The notes: generated by a model not told the origin, from the sequence alone. A stretch of DNA of 64,000 nt from Paraburkholderia domus (GCF_905220705.1 NZ_CAJNAT010000003.1:62001-126000), one strand, 5' to 3'. Shown: positions 39,272 through 48,690, numbered from the stretch's first letter. Numbers and translations: made by a program.

Positions 39272-39772
39272 CTACGATGCGCGCGGCAGTGCGGCTTCGA
39301 TAAACACCGCGCACAGCGCTTCCATGCCTTTCGCGTCTTCTTGGTCGAAGCGTGCGACGACCGGGCTATCCACGTCCCACACGCCGATCAGCGTGCCGTC
39401 CGGTGCGACCAGCGGCACGACGATTTCCGATTGCGACGCCGAATCACAGGCGATATGACCGGGGAATTCGTGTACGTCGCGCACCACTTGCGTCTGACGG
39501 GTTTGAGCCGCCGTGCCGCACACGCCCTTGCCGAGCGCGATACGCACGCAAGCGGGCTTGCCTTGGAACGGCCCGACCACCAGTTCGCGGCCGTCGTGGA
39601 AATAGAACCCGGCCCAGTTCAGATCGCTCAGCGAATGGAACACGAACGCGGAAAAATTCGCGGCGTTGGCGATCCAATCGGTTTCGCCGGCGAGCAGCGC
39701 GCGCGCCTGGGCGACCAATTCTTCGTATTGCGCGGCTTTGGGGAGATGCGAGGCAGAGGAGACTTCGAACAT
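39272..39772 (-). CDS. msrC: free methionine-(R)-sulfoxide reductase (GAF type)
   Basis: 166-aa single-GAF enzyme. The three functional cysteines are conserved: PACVRI, KGVCGTA and HIACDSASQSEIVVPL, the family signature of fRMsr. It reduces free Met-R-sulfoxide in the cytosol and recycles with thioredoxin. The ATG at 39772 (MFEVSS) fits homologues better than the upstream Met codons. Confidence 0.92.
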   Translation of the reverse strand: MFEVSSASHLPKAAQYEELVAQARALLAGETDWIANAANFSAFVFHSLSDLNWAGFYFHDGRELVVGPFQGKPACVRIALGKGVCGTAAQTRQTQVVRDVHEFPGHIACDSASQSEIVVPLVAPDGTLIGVWDVDSPVVARFDQEDAKGMEALCAVFIEAALPRAS

Positions 39773-39948
39773 GACGGCGTCCGTAACGAAAGCGGAAAGA
39801 GGAACAGCGAGGCGTGCAGTGTAAATCAAGCCGCCGTTTCCTTCACGGCACGCCCTGCTGCGCATGCTGCCCTCTTTTCGTCCGATCACGTGCCGACTGT
39901 TGGCTTTACCCAGACGTTAAGCCTGTGGGCAATGCCATGCGTCTATCG

Positions 39949-40371
39949 TTATTCGACGCCGATGATCACGCTTGAAGCCTTGAAGATCGCCATCGCCGCT
40001 TTGCCGCTCGCGAGGCCGAGGCGGTCGACGCTTTCATTGGTGATGATCGCAGCGATCTGCGCGCCGCCAGCGCTGATGGTCACTTCCGAATTCACTGCGC
40101 CCTTGGTCACCCCCGATACCGTACCGGCGATGCAGTTGCGTGCCGACACCTGGCTCTTCGCCACGTCGACCATCACGATCACCGACGACGCCTTGACCAG
40201 CGCGAATGCCTTCTTGCCGGCAGCAAGACCGAGCGACGTCGCGCTGCCGTGCGTGATGATCGCGACGATCTCGAGACCGTCCTGGGTGCGCAACGTTACT
40301 TCGTCGTTCACGGCACCGTGTTTGACTTCGGCGACTTCGCCGGCGAATTGATTGCGTGCGCTGGTTTGCAT
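39949..40371 (-). CDS. tandem Mop/TOBE domain molybdate-binding protein
   Basis: 140-aa molbindin. Two similar Mop repeats, about 2-68 (SARNQFAGEVAEVKHGAVNDEV) and 72-138 (SARNCIAGTVSGVTKGAVNSEV), each ending in KASSVI. Stores or buffers molybdate/tungstate in the cytoplasm. A strong AGGAGAGCAAC leader precedes the ATG. The nearby mod transport genes are not in the window. Confidence 0.93.
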   Translation of the reverse strand: MQTSARNQFAGEVAEVKHGAVNDEVTLRTQDGLEIVAIITHGSATSLGLAAGKKAFALVKASSVIVMVDVAKSQVSARNCIAGTVSGVTKGAVNSEVTISAGGAQIAAIITNESVDRLGLASGKAAMAIFKASSVIIGVE

Positions 40372-40742
40372 GTTGCTCTCCTGGTGGTGAAGCCTCGTGA
40401 AAGACCATTCGAGGCGATGTGTCGAGAGTAACGAAACGTCCGGTCTTTAGGCCTGCTTGTGCGTGAAGTGCGGTTTGGCACAGCCGCTATTGACGATTCG
40501 AACTCCAATGAAACCACATAACTGTTGTGTAGATACACTCATAACGCCGTGAAGTCACAACGCGGGCAATTGGCTTCATGCGTCCAGCATGGCGTGAAAA
40601 GTGGCGCTCATGTCCGCGAGGAGCCTGTAAGCGTGGGAACGCCCCCGCTCGTTCGTCCCGTGCAAGTGCAGCAGATATCCACCTCCCTGCCCGTCGCGCG
40701 ACACCGTATCATCGTGCCCTTGGACCATCACTATCGAACTCC
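40372..40742. other. 371-nt divergent intergenic region
   Basis: Separates the molbindin gene (leftward) from the lipoprotein gene (rightward). It includes an A+T-rich part at about 40480-40550. No clear operator, repeat or RNA gene was recognised. Confidence 0.4.
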
Positions 40743-42383
40743 ATGCCCGTCGCCGTTCTGCCCCGCTCTGCTACACGCTTCGCCGCCCGATTGCCGCACG
40801 TGCGCCGTGCCGCCATGCTATGCGCCGCCCTCGCAGCCGCCGCTACCCTCGCCGCCTGCAGCAACCCGTCGCCGATACGCGATACCCACACGAGCGTCGA
40901 CACGGTCACGCTATTCCCGATCGCCAATTACGACCAGAACGTCGACCACTGGCTCGAACCGGACAGCCCCGGCTACGATCAGCCGTTCCTGAGCCCGGCG
41001 GATCAGCAGGCGCACTTCAGCGCCCTCTACGCGCGCTATTTCGGTACCGGCACGACCGCACCGTCGCCATGGAATTCCGCTTACGTGGCGATGCGTGTCT
41101 ATCGCCAGCAAGGTGCGGACATTGTCGCGCTGCAGCAGCGCCGTATCGACAAGTTCGACAACACCGGCAAGAGCGGTGCGGCGATCGGCTACGGCGAGAA
41201 TTTCCGGCCGCACGACAAGGCGTGGATCGACGCTATCGCGCAAAACATGGACGTCGAACAGTTCACGCAGGCGGCCGTCTACAAGCCCGAACGCCGCGCG
41301 ATCGCCACCAGCAACCTGATGGTGCGCGAACTGCCGACCACGGACCCGTCGTTCTACGATCACCACCTGGCCGGCGAAGGCTATCCGTTCGACAATCTGC
41401 AGATCTCGGCGGTACGCCCTGGCACGCCACTGTATGTTCTGGGCAGCAGCGTCGACGGTGCGTGGCGCTACGTGCAGACGCCCGACGTGCAAGGCTGGGT
41501 GCGCAGCGACGGCGTCGGCATGACCGGCGACACCTTCGTCGACACGTGGCGCGCCGCCACCGCGAAGTCGCTGGGCGCGGTAACGGTGGCCTCGGCGCCG
41601 GTGCGCGACAGCCGCGGCGTGTTCCGTTTCGACGCGCCCGCCGGCACGCTGCTGCCGCTCGCCCCGGATAACGCCACGCGGCCCGCAACAGAGGCAATTA
41701 AAGCTGCGAGCGAAGCTTCCAACGCCCGCGCCTCGCGCAAACTCTTCGTCCCGGCGCGCGATGTGGACGGCCAGGCGATCATCCGCACCGCGCAACTGAG
41801 CGATGCGCAGATCGCCCCGATGCCGCTCGCCGCCACCCCGCGGCATCTGGCGATGCTAATGAAAACGCTGATCGGGCGGCCGTACGGCTGGGGCAATAGC
41901 GGCCTCTACAACGACTGTTCGTCGGAACTGCAAAGCATCTTCGCGACGTTTGGCGTCTGGCTGCCGCGCCATTCGTCGACGCAGATGAGCGCCGGCCGCA
42001 TGATCGATCTGTCCGCGTCGACGCCGGCGCAACGGCTCGACTACCTCGCCCAGCATGGCGAACCGTTTCGCACGCTGATCTACATTGGCGGCCATGTGAT
42101 GCTATACATCGGCAACACGACCCGCAACGGCATCACGGTGCCGGTGGTCTACCAGGACGTGTGGGGCTTACGCCCGGCCGACAATAGCCGGCGCGCGGTG
42201 ATTGGCGGTTCGGTGATCCTGCCGCTGTTCGAACACATCCCGGAAGACGCGGCGTTGCAATCGCTCGCGGCGACCCCGACGTTCCAGATCAGCATCCTCG
42301 GTGCACCGGGCGGCGCAGCAGCGACGCCGTCGGCCCCCTCCACACCCGCCGCGCCGCCGGACGACGACAATCCGGCCGGTTGA
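40743..42383 (+). CDS. SH3-domain NlpC/P60 family lipoprotein (cell wall hydrolase)
   Basis: 546 aa. A lipoprotein signal peptide ends in the lipobox LAAC at about residue 40. An N-terminal domain and SH3b segments (about 200-300) are followed by a C-terminal NlpC/P60 peptidase with the catalytic Cys in YNDCSSELQ and His in GGHVMLYIG. Predicted to cut peptidoglycan peptides from the periplasmic side. The Pro/Ala-rich tail (about the last 30 residues) is low complexity. Start at the ATG at 40743, chosen for the signal peptide. Confidence 0.9.
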   Translation: MPVAVLPRSATRFAARLPHVRRAAMLCAALAAAATLAACSNPSPIRDTHTSVDTVTLFPIANYDQNVDHWLEPDSPGYDQPFLSPADQQAHFSALYARYFGTGTTAPSPWNSAYVAMRVYRQQGADIVALQQRRIDKFDNTGKSGAAIGYGENFRPHDKAWIDAIAQNMDVEQFTQAAVYKPERRAIATSNLMVRELPTTDPSFYDHHLAGEGYPFDNLQISAVRPGTPLYVLGSSVDGAWRYVQTPDVQGWVRSDGVGMTGDTFVDTWRAATAKSLGAVTVASAPVRDSRGVFRFDAPAGTLLPLAPDNATRPATEAIKAASEASNARASRKLFVPARDVDGQAIIRTAQLSDAQIAPMPLAATPRHLAMLMKTLIGRPYGWGNSGLYNDCSSELQSIFATFGVWLPRHSSTQMSAGRMIDLSASTPAQRLDYLAQHGEPFRTLIYIGGHVMLYIGNTTRNGITVPVVYQDVWGLRPADNSRRAVIGGSVILPLFEHIPEDAALQSLAATPTFQISILGAPGGAAATPSAPSTPAAPPDDDNPAG

Positions 42384-42612
42384 CCTACAGTCGGAAGCAG
42401 AAAACCCGGCCGGTTGAACCTGTGCGGCGACCACGCGCCGCACAGGCGTGCCCACGCCGACACCCGCACCTCACGGCGCCGCACGGGCGTGCTTAAAAAT
42501 ATTTTTTCCGGAGTGTCGATTCAAAGGCGATGCACTCGTCGTAACGTTGAAGGCCTGGCTCACGCAGTCGGTCTTTCAACTCACGAACCTGTTACTTCAA
42601 GGAGTCGCCGTC

Positions 42613-43089
42613 ATGTCCAGCCCCGCTGTCAAACCGATCCCGGACGGGATGCACTCGCTGATCCCGTATCTGATTTGCGCTAACGCCGCAGACGCCATCG
42701 CGTTCTACATCAAGGCTTTCAACGCCGTCGAGCAGTATCGCCTGCCCGGACCCGGCGGCAAGGTCATGCACGCCTGCCTGAAGATCGGCGACTCCATGCT
42801 GATGCTGACCGACGAATGGCCTGATCACAACGCGCTGGGCCCGAACGCGCTGAAAGGCACGCCGGTCACGATTCACCACTATGTGGAAGATGTCGACGCC
42901 AGTTTCAAGCAGGCCGTCGAAGCCGGCGCGACCGTCGTCATGCCGCTTGCCGATATGTTCTGGGGCGACCGCTACGGCCAGTTGAAGGACCCGTTCGGCC
43001 ACAGCTGGTCGCTCGCCACCCACAAGCGCGACCTGACCCCGGAACAGATTCAGCAAGGTATGCAGAATATGGAGTGCGGCCAGCAATAG
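42613..43089 (+). CDS. VOC family protein (PhnB/glyoxalase-like) 1
   Basis: 158-aa vicinal-oxygen-chelate protein, PhnB-like. Segments PYLICANAADAIAFYIKAFNA, TIHHYVEDVDASFKQAVEAGA and DRYGQLKDPFGHSWSLAT show the paired beta-alpha-beta-beta-beta modules. The substrate is unknown. A GGAGTC ribosome-binding site precedes the ATG at 42613. A second VOC gene follows after 32 nt. Confidence 0.88.
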   Translation: MSSPAVKPIPDGMHSLIPYLICANAADAIAFYIKAFNAVEQYRLPGPGGKVMHACLKIGDSMLMLTDEWPDHNALGPNALKGTPVTIHHYVEDVDASFKQAVEAGATVVMPLADMFWGDRYGQLKDPFGHSWSLATHKRDLTPEQIQQGMQNMECGQQ

Positions 43090-43121
43090 GCCACGCACGC
43101 CATTCAGCACGAGGAGGACGT

Positions 43122-43595
43122 ATGCAAAAGATTTCGCCATGCCTTTGGTTCGACGGTAACGCGGAAGAAGCCGCACGCTTCTACACGTCGGTGTTCCCCG
43201 ATTCGCGCATCACCACCACGATGCACTACACGGATGCCGGCCCTGGGCGGAAGGGGGACGTGCTGTTCGTCACCTTCGAGCTGGAAGGTCAGGAGTTCGC
43301 GGCCTTGAACGGCGGCCCGCAATACAGCTTCACGCCGGCTATTTCGCTGTTCGTGCACTGCGCGTCGCAACAGGAGGTCGACGGCTATTGGACGAAGCTC
43401 CTGGACGGCGGCAAGGCGATGCAATGCGGCTGGCTTCAGGACAAGTTCGGCGTGTCGTGGCAGATCGTGCCGGACGCACTTCCCCAGATGCTGCGCGACC
43501 CGGACGCGGCGAAAGCGAGCCGCGTGATGCAAGCCATGATGAAAATGGTCAAGCTCGATATCGCGGTGCTCGAACAGGCTTACCGGGGCGGCTGA
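43122..43595 (+). CDS. VOC family protein (PhnB-like) 2
   Basis: 157-aa protein of the 3-demethylubiquinone-9 methyltransferase-like (PhnB) VOC group. The N-terminal KISPCLWFDGNAEEAARFYTSVFP and the KFGVSWQIVPDAL segment are typical. GAGGAGG ribosome-binding site. Likely cotranscribed with the upstream VOC gene; the two are divergent in sequence, not recent duplicates. Confidence 0.9.
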   Translation: MQKISPCLWFDGNAEEAARFYTSVFPDSRITTTMHYTDAGPGRKGDVLFVTFELEGQEFAALNGGPQYSFTPAISLFVHCASQQEVDGYWTKLLDGGKAMQCGWLQDKFGVSWQIVPDALPQMLRDPDAAKASRVMQAMMKMVKLDIAVLEQAYRGG

Positions 43596-43646
43596 CGCAA
43601 TCTTTGATAGGATCGGTCTCGACCCATAAACGGCGAGACATGAACG

Positions 43647-44855
43647 GTGCGCGTCAACCATCAGGCTTTCTTCTGCTCGCTGTTCGTCGCGCGTCTCGCC
43701 GATCAGGTCCTGTTGTTCCTCGTGCCACTCGTCGTGTTTCAGACGACACACCAGGTGTCGTGGTCTGGTCTCGCGTTCTTTATCGAAACGCTGCCACGCT
43801 ACCTGGTCTTTCCCTTCTTCGGCGCATTGTGCGACCGTATCTCGCCGCTCAAGCTGATGCGGGTGAGCCAGACCGTGCGGGCGCTGGTGTGCTTCGGCGG
43901 CGTGCTGGCTTATGCGCTGTTTGGCGGCATCGGCTGGCTGATCGCGCTCTCGGCATTGTGCGGTGTACTGACGAGCCAGGGGCTGGTCGCGCGCGAAGTG
44001 ATGCTGCCGCAAATTTTCAGCACGCAGCAGTTCCAGCGCGTGCTCGCCTACTCGCAGCTGGCGGACCAGTTGGGCTTCGTACTCGGCCCGATGCTGGCCG
44101 CACTGCTGCTCGGCTTGTGGCGCTGGGAGTGGGTGGTCGGCGCAACCGGCGCGCTGTTTCTGCTTGCCGATGCAGCGTTGCTGCTATGGCAACGCACCAG
44201 CGGGTTCCGCGCCGGTGACCCACGTCCCGTTGCACCAGGCCACTGGACGATGCCCATGCGCATCGCACTTCGCCATGTTCTCGTTCTGCCCGGCCTGAAA
44301 AAAGTGGTGCTGCTCGCCGCCGCCGAAAATCTGGTGATCGGCGTGACCCTTGCGACATCAGCAGCAATGGTGACCGGTTTTCACGCGCAATCGAACCGCT
44401 ACTATGCCGGCCTGCAGACTGCCGGCGCCGTGGCCACAGTGCTGATTCTTTTGACGATCGCGCGTAACACCTGGCCTGCGCAAACACTCGGCCGGGTCGC
44501 GTTCATTTCAATCTGTGCCGGTGGCGTGATCGCCGGTGCGAGTGCGGCGCCTTGGGGCTATGCGCTCGGCTTTCTGCTGATTGTCGGCTTCGACAAGATG
44601 TTCAATGTCTACATCCGCAGCGCACGGCAGAAAATCATTCCGCCCGAGGACTACGGCAAGACGACCGGCGTGGTGATCCTGTTGAACAACATGACTCAAC
44701 CGCTCGCCGGTTTGCTGGTCGGCGTGTTTTCGGCGCGGGCACAAACCGGCTGGCTGATCGTGATTCTCTCGGTGGCGATGGGGTGCATCGGCGCGGCGGT
44801 ATCGATCGGCTCCAAGCTGGTTCGGCGCAAACGCGCATTGGCGCTTGGGGAATGA
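43647..44855 (+). CDS. MFS transporter (EntS-like)
   Basis: 402-aa transporter with about twelve TM helices. The loop 2-3 motif FGALCDRISPLKLM and overall organisation match the MFS_3/enterobactin-exporter-like group. The start is a GTG at 43647; an ATG 7 nt upstream is out of frame. The substrate is unknown; no siderophore genes are adjacent. It is convergent with the transglutaminase gene and shares a bidirectional terminator. Confidence 0.85.
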   Translation: MRVNHQAFFCSLFVARLADQVLLFLVPLVVFQTTHQVSWSGLAFFIETLPRYLVFPFFGALCDRISPLKLMRVSQTVRALVCFGGVLAYALFGGIGWLIALSALCGVLTSQGLVAREVMLPQIFSTQQFQRVLAYSQLADQLGFVLGPMLAALLLGLWRWEWVVGATGALFLLADAALLLWQRTSGFRAGDPRPVAPGHWTMPMRIALRHVLVLPGLKKVVLLAAAENLVIGVTLATSAAMVTGFHAQSNRYYAGLQTAGAVATVLILLTIARNTWPAQTLGRVAFISICAGGVIAGASAAPWGYALGFLLIVGFDKMFNVYIRSARQKIIPPEDYGKTTGVVILLNNMTQPLAGLLVGVFSARAQTGWLIVILSVAMGCIGAAVSIGSKLVRRKRALALGE

Positions 44856-44914
44856 GCTCGCGTGCTGCGTCTGAACGCCATGAAAGTGCTATCCGGCACG
44901 TCGCACCGGGAGCC

Positions 44915-45745
44915 TCAGGTTTTTTCAGTGGCAGAAAAAACCTGAATGGCCTCGCACACCACATCGAACTTCAGCAGTTGCGTAGGTCCAAACGCATTGC
45001 TGATAGCGACATCCGCAGCATCTCTGCCACGCGCCATCAAAACCCGCCCCGTCCGGGGCACATTATTCCGCGGATCGAATGTCTGCCAGCACCCGCCAAC
45101 ATACGCCTCGAACCACGCAGCGAAATCCATCGTCGCATAAGGCGGCGGCGTGCCGACATCGCTGATATATCCCGTGCAATACCGCGCCGGTATATTCATC
45201 GCCCGGCACAGCGTTACGGCCAGGTGCGCGAAATCCCGGCATACCCCTTTCCTCTCCTGCCACGCCTGCCAGGCGGTCTTGGTTGGCCGGGCGAAATCGT
45301 AGCCAAACACAATGTGGTCATGCACGTAGTTGCAAATCGCGTCCACCCGCCCGCGACCGAGCGGCATCTTGCCGAACGTCTGCCACGCAAATTCGGATAG
45401 CAAATCCGTTTCGCAATAACGGCTGCCCAACAGAAATACCAGCGAATCGTCAGGTAACGCCTCCACCGCATGCTGCTCGGTAAACGGCGGCCGCATCTCG
45501 GGCTCTGACGACACCTCGAGCACCGCGCTCGTCGACAACGCAAACCGTCCCTGCGGCGCCACGACCCGGCTGCATAAATTGCCAAAGCCGTCGCGATACT
45601 GCCTGATCGGCACCGGTGGATCGACCGCCAGCAAATCCGCGCTCAGCACTTCCTTCGCATGCGAAAAGTGCGTGTTCAACATCAACATCATCGGCGTCGG
45701 TTGCACGCACTCATAGACCAGCTCGTAGCCAACGCGCAATTTCAT
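44915..45745 (-). CDS. transglutaminase-like protein with non-canonical His position
   Basis: 276-aa cytosolic protein. The catalytic Cys region is KGVCRDFAHLA. The usual His of the Cys-His-Asp triad, normally before A-W-x-E, is Ala here (MDFAAWFEAYVGG). I recall Ser at this place in related proteins, so the group may be non-canonical rather than recently mutated. The Asp region TFDPRNNVPR is present. Start at the second Met. It is followed upstream by a second, complete transglutaminase; both may act with unlisted peptide-ligase partners. Confidence 0.85.
   Translation of the reverse strand: MKLRVGYELVYECVQPTPMMLMLNTHFSHAKEVLSADLLAVDPPVPIRQYRDGFGNLCSRVVAPQGRFALSTSAVLEVSSEPEMRPPFTEQHAVEALPDDSLVFLLGSRYCETDLLSEFAWQTFGKMPLGRGRVDAICNYVHDHIVFGYDFARPTKTAWQAWQERKGVCRDFAHLAVTLCRAMNIPARYCTGYISDVGTPPPYATMDFAAWFEAYVGGCWQTFDPRNNVPRTGRVLMARGRDAADVAISNAFGPTQLLKFDVVCEAIQVFSATEKT
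44916..44944. terminator. bidirectional terminator overlapping a gene end
   Basis: Perfect 11-bp stem CAGGTTTTTTC / GAAAAAACCTG with a 7-nt loop, lying between the convergent MFS and transglutaminase genes. The T-tracts are in the arms. It includes the last nine codons of the transglutaminase gene, so the coding end doubles as terminator. Confidence 0.75.
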
Positions 45746-45862
45746 CACGACACCCTCTTCCAGTTGAAACGTTCAATTGACGCGTCCGGCGAGCAACCTG
45801 CGTTGCCGCTCCGGCTCACACATTCGATTTTTACAGGCCCGTTCATCCGGCTCACGCCTCAC

Positions 45863-46768
45863 TCACCTTCGGTCACCTTCGGTCACACTCACATCGACCT
45901 GCAAACCGCGAAACGAATGCGGCGCGCCGTGCCATGTACCCCACAACGGCAATGCCTGGTAGTAGTTCCACGCCACCGCCACCCGGATCAGATGGCGATT
46001 GCCGACTATGCTATTGGTCGGATCAAAATCGACCCAGCCGGCGCCCGGCAAATAGATCTGCAGCCATGCATGCGTCGCACCGCCGCCTTGCGTCGCGTCG
46101 TGCTCGGGCACGAACAGATAACCGCTGACAAAGCGTGCCGCGAGACCGAGCGAGCGCACCGCATCCATCATCAGCACCGCGAAATCGCGGCAACTGCCGC
46201 TGCGGTTGCGCAAGGTGTCACCGGGACGGTTCACGCCCTTCTCCGTGCGGCGCACATAGAAAAACGTGCTTTTTATTTCAAGCGTCATCGCGCGCAGTAG
46301 CGCCATCGTGCCGCCTGTGCCGTTCTTGCCGCTCGCACCGCCGCCGCCCTGCACAGGAATGAAGCGGCGCGCCCATTCGTCCACGTCGCTGTCGGGATAC
46401 TGGCGGCTGCGCGCGTTCACGAGATCGGACGCTTCCTCGTTGGTATACGCGAACGGCCAGTTCACCGCGTACGGTTCGAGCGCGTAGTCGGGCATCGGCG
46501 TTTCGAAATGTTCGAGCGTCGCTTCACTGTCGAAACGCAATTCGCTCGCCTTGCCCACGAAACTCGCGACCGCCACCGAGTTGTCGAACACGTCGTGCAG
46601 CCAGTGCAGCCGCGACGGCGTCGGCGTAATCGCCAACTGGGTCGTGACGAGGCGCAAGTCGTGGCTGGCGCGCGGGCGGAACATCATCCGGTGCTCGCCG
46701 AACCGCACGGGTTCCGAGTAACGGTAGACGCTGACGTGACGCACCGTGAAGCGCTTTGGCTCAGTCAT
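45863..46768 (-). CDS. transglutaminase family protein
   Basis: 301-aa cytosolic transglutaminase-like protein. An N-terminal beta domain (RHVSVYRYSEPVRFGEHRMMFRPR) is followed by the core with Cys in GSCRDFAVLM, His in ATHAWLQIYLPG and Asp in WVDFDPTNS: a complete triad. Related proteins occur with alpha-E and circularly permuted ATP-grasp peptide-forming genes, but none is in the window. Start at the ATG at 46768. 117 nt upstream of the second transglutaminase-like gene. Confidence 0.88.
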   Translation of the reverse strand: MTEPKRFTVRHVSVYRYSEPVRFGEHRMMFRPRASHDLRLVTTQLAITPTPSRLHWLHDVFDNSVAVASFVGKASELRFDSEATLEHFETPMPDYALEPYAVNWPFAYTNEEASDLVNARSRQYPDSDVDEWARRFIPVQGGGGASGKNGTGGTMALLRAMTLEIKSTFFYVRRTEKGVNRPGDTLRNRSGSCRDFAVLMMDAVRSLGLAARFVSGYLFVPEHDATQGGGATHAWLQIYLPGAGWVDFDPTNSIVGNRHLIRVAVAWNYYQALPLWGTWHGAPHSFRGLQVDVSVTEGDRR

Positions 46769-47265
46769 CTGACAGGCCGATGGATGCAACCGGGTTCGTC
46801 CTGAGCATCACGTTCACGCTGGTAAAACTGCTGCCGCAGCGGGCGTTGAGCGCCCGGCACGGTTTGATCCTGAATGAGCCACGGCCAAAGTTCAGCGTGG
46901 TGGGATGCTGTCATCGACAAGCTTTCGATTTCAGCATACACCCGCCATATTGGTTGAAATCACTCATTTGACGGCAGCGCGGTTGCATGCGGAAGTTATC
47001 GACAGAATCTTCTGTTCGCAAATCTGGCTAAAACCGTCCCCATATGGAGTGATGCCCTGTCACACATGGCCTTGCGGGCGGCGCGTAGGGAAAATTCCGC
47101 CTCCTGCGCTCCCGCAACCCTCCGTTCCCGCGCTTTTCCCCCAGGCTGCGGCGCGGGGAAACCACCGTTCCCCCACAGAAGAGCTGACCTGCATAATCGA
47201 GATAGTTCAGTGTGGATTGGCGATAGATATAATCCGCCGTTTCAGCAATCCCACGAAGAGCCTTC
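46769..47265. other. 497-nt gene-free region before the A+T-richer island
   Basis: No convincing ORF. Holds the promoter of the transglutaminase genes on the left and a TATAAT (47228-47233) 33 nt upstream of the 47266 gene. Base composition becomes more A+T-rich from about here, marking the left edge of the RHS region. Confidence 0.4.
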
Positions 47266-47985
47266 ATGCGAGTCGCCGTCATTAGCGCCTACTATAAAGA
47301 GCCGCTTCAGGTCTTGAGAAGATGTCACGAAAGCGTTCTTGCGCAGCCTGGTAACGTGACCCACTTTATGATCGCCGATGGATTCCCTGTCTCCGACGTT
47401 GATAGCTGGGCAGGTGTGGTCCACATCAAGATTCCCAATCACGCCGACTACGGAGATACACCTCGCGGTGTAGGTGCCGCGTGCGCGGCCGCGAATGGAT
47501 TTGACGCGATCTGTTTTCTTGACGCCGACAACTGGTATGAGCCAAACCATGTCGAAACGATGCGCATGATCGTCGATGAAACGGGTGCGCAGGTAGTCAC
47601 GGCGACTAGAAAGATTCTCACTGTCGACGGCCGTATGCTCGGCATCTGTAAAGAATCGAACAGCGTCGATTTCAACGACACCAACTGTTATTTCCTCACG
47701 CGCCCGACCTTTCCCGCATGCGCGGCGTGGCTATTCAAGGACGCGCGCGAAAGCATCAGCGGCGACAGGATATTCTGGAACGCCGTGCAAGCCGGTGGCT
47801 ACGTGCGGTTCCACTCAATCGAGCCGACCGTCAACTACGTGAGCACGCTCGCATTTCACTATGAGATGTTCGGAGAAATTCCGCCAGACGACTCAAAGGT
47901 TATTGCAAAACTGCCGGGCCATCAGCATTTTCAGATGTTTAGTTACGCGCAATATAAGGCGATGGGCGGAGAAAGCGGCCGGTAA
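47266..47985 (+). CDS. GT-A type glycosyltransferase-like protein
   Basis: 239-aa protein with a nucleotide-sugar binding start (RVAVISAYYKEPLQVLRRC) and a DxD-like metal motif in CFLDADNWYEP. Looks like a family 2-type glycosyltransferase; acceptor unknown. It is alone on the plus strand, next to the minus-strand RHS array, in lower-GC sequence. It could modify an RHS or surface component, or be unrelated cargo. A TATAAT at 47228 gives a plausible promoter. Confidence 0.7.
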   Translation: MRVAVISAYYKEPLQVLRRCHESVLAQPGNVTHFMIADGFPVSDVDSWAGVVHIKIPNHADYGDTPRGVGAACAAANGFDAICFLDADNWYEPNHVETMRMIVDETGAQVVTATRKILTVDGRMLGICKESNSVDFNDTNCYFLTRPTFPACAAWLFKDARESISGDRIFWNAVQAGGYVRFHSIEPTVNYVSTLAFHYEMFGEIPPDDSKVIAKLPGHQHFQMFSYAQYKAMGGESGR

Positions 47986-48039
47986 TGGCTGTCGTGTGCA
48001 CACAAAATTATCTGTTGCACCGTGCGCACTGCGGTCGTG

Positions 48040-48190
48040 CCGCTTCAGCTATTCCGGGAAATTGCCAGGCATCCGGCAGGCACGGGTCTGCGCGCCGCCG
48101 GACGGTTGTGATAGGGGACAGTCACGAAGCCTCAGCCCGGCTCGCCCCCCCCAATGCAACGGCCAAACGTCAGCCGGTAACGCTACACAG
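48040..48190 (-). pseudogene. remnant of a sixth RHS C-terminal tip
   Basis: Past the last immunity gene, the minus strand still reads a piece similar to the other orphan tips (LSPITTVRRRADP against LSPITIVGRRGPR) preceded by the same spacer DNA (ACGTTTGG...). It then loses similarity within about 60 nt. No intact ORF. Marks the worn end of the array. Confidence 0.6.
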
Positions 48191-48202
48191 CACTCTGGCC
48201 AA

Positions 48203-48478
48203 TTACTCTTCTAACGGCCTGTCGATTGGGTGCGGTGTGAAGCTCATATATTGTTTGATCTCCGGCTGCCCCACCGCAATCAGATTAAGCACGCCACCAC
48301 CAAACCGACGAACAAATTCGTCGTCAATCCTGAAATCGAATTCGTCCAGCAGGACCGGCATTTCGATTGCTCCAGCCAAAACTGGAGCCAACCTCGCTGG
48401 TGAGACAGACTGCAAAATCAACTGTTGACGATCTTCGTCGTAAGTTACTACTACGGAACACGGCGGAAACTTAGTCAT
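48203..48478 (-). CDS. putative RHS immunity protein, array copy 1
   Basis: 91-aa member of the five-copy family: VVVTYDEDRQQL at the N terminus, LLDEFDFRIDDEFVRRFG in the middle, AVGQPEIKQYMSFTPHPID near the end. Domain unknown to me. It ends PIDRPLEE, the full-length tail, five residues longer than copies 2, 4 and 5. Its start overlaps the in-frame end of tip 1, if read through the TAG, by 4 nt (ATGA). Confidence 0.72.
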   Translation of the reverse strand: MTKFPPCSVVVTYDEDRQQLILQSVSPARLAPVLAGAIEMPVLLDEFDFRIDDEFVRRFGGGVLNLIAVGQPEIKQYMSFTPHPIDRPLEE

Positions 48479-48504
48479 CGATACCCTCTGCACTCTTGAT
48501 CGAT

Positions 48505-48690
48505 CTATAACGCCCTCTGCTTGCACAGCGCGGTTGCCCGCACGCCGCCCATGTGGAAAGCAATCGCATTGCACATTTCCATTCGAGCCTCATACTGCAA
48601 GAAGCATCCGCGCCGGAGATTTACGGCGACGCGCGGCCCACGCCGCCCGACGATCGTGATAGGGGACAGTTGCACTTCGCCATCGAACAT
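48505..48690 (-). pseudogene. orphan RHS tip 1, truncated by a nonsense codon
   Basis: 61-codon frame ending early at a TAG (48505-48507) that replaces the Gln/Glu-like codon of other tips. Reading on past the TAG gives the usual ending (Glu-Cys-Arg-Gly-Tyr-Arg, then TGA) overlapping copy 1 of the immunity gene. It keeps the core MCNAIAFHMGGVRATALC. Has no delivery domain. Confidence 0.65.

Noticed and set aside
40489..40545. Sigma-70 promoter with TTGACG and CATAAC in the 40.5-kb gap
   Set aside because: The spacing is 21 nt, too long for a normal promoter.
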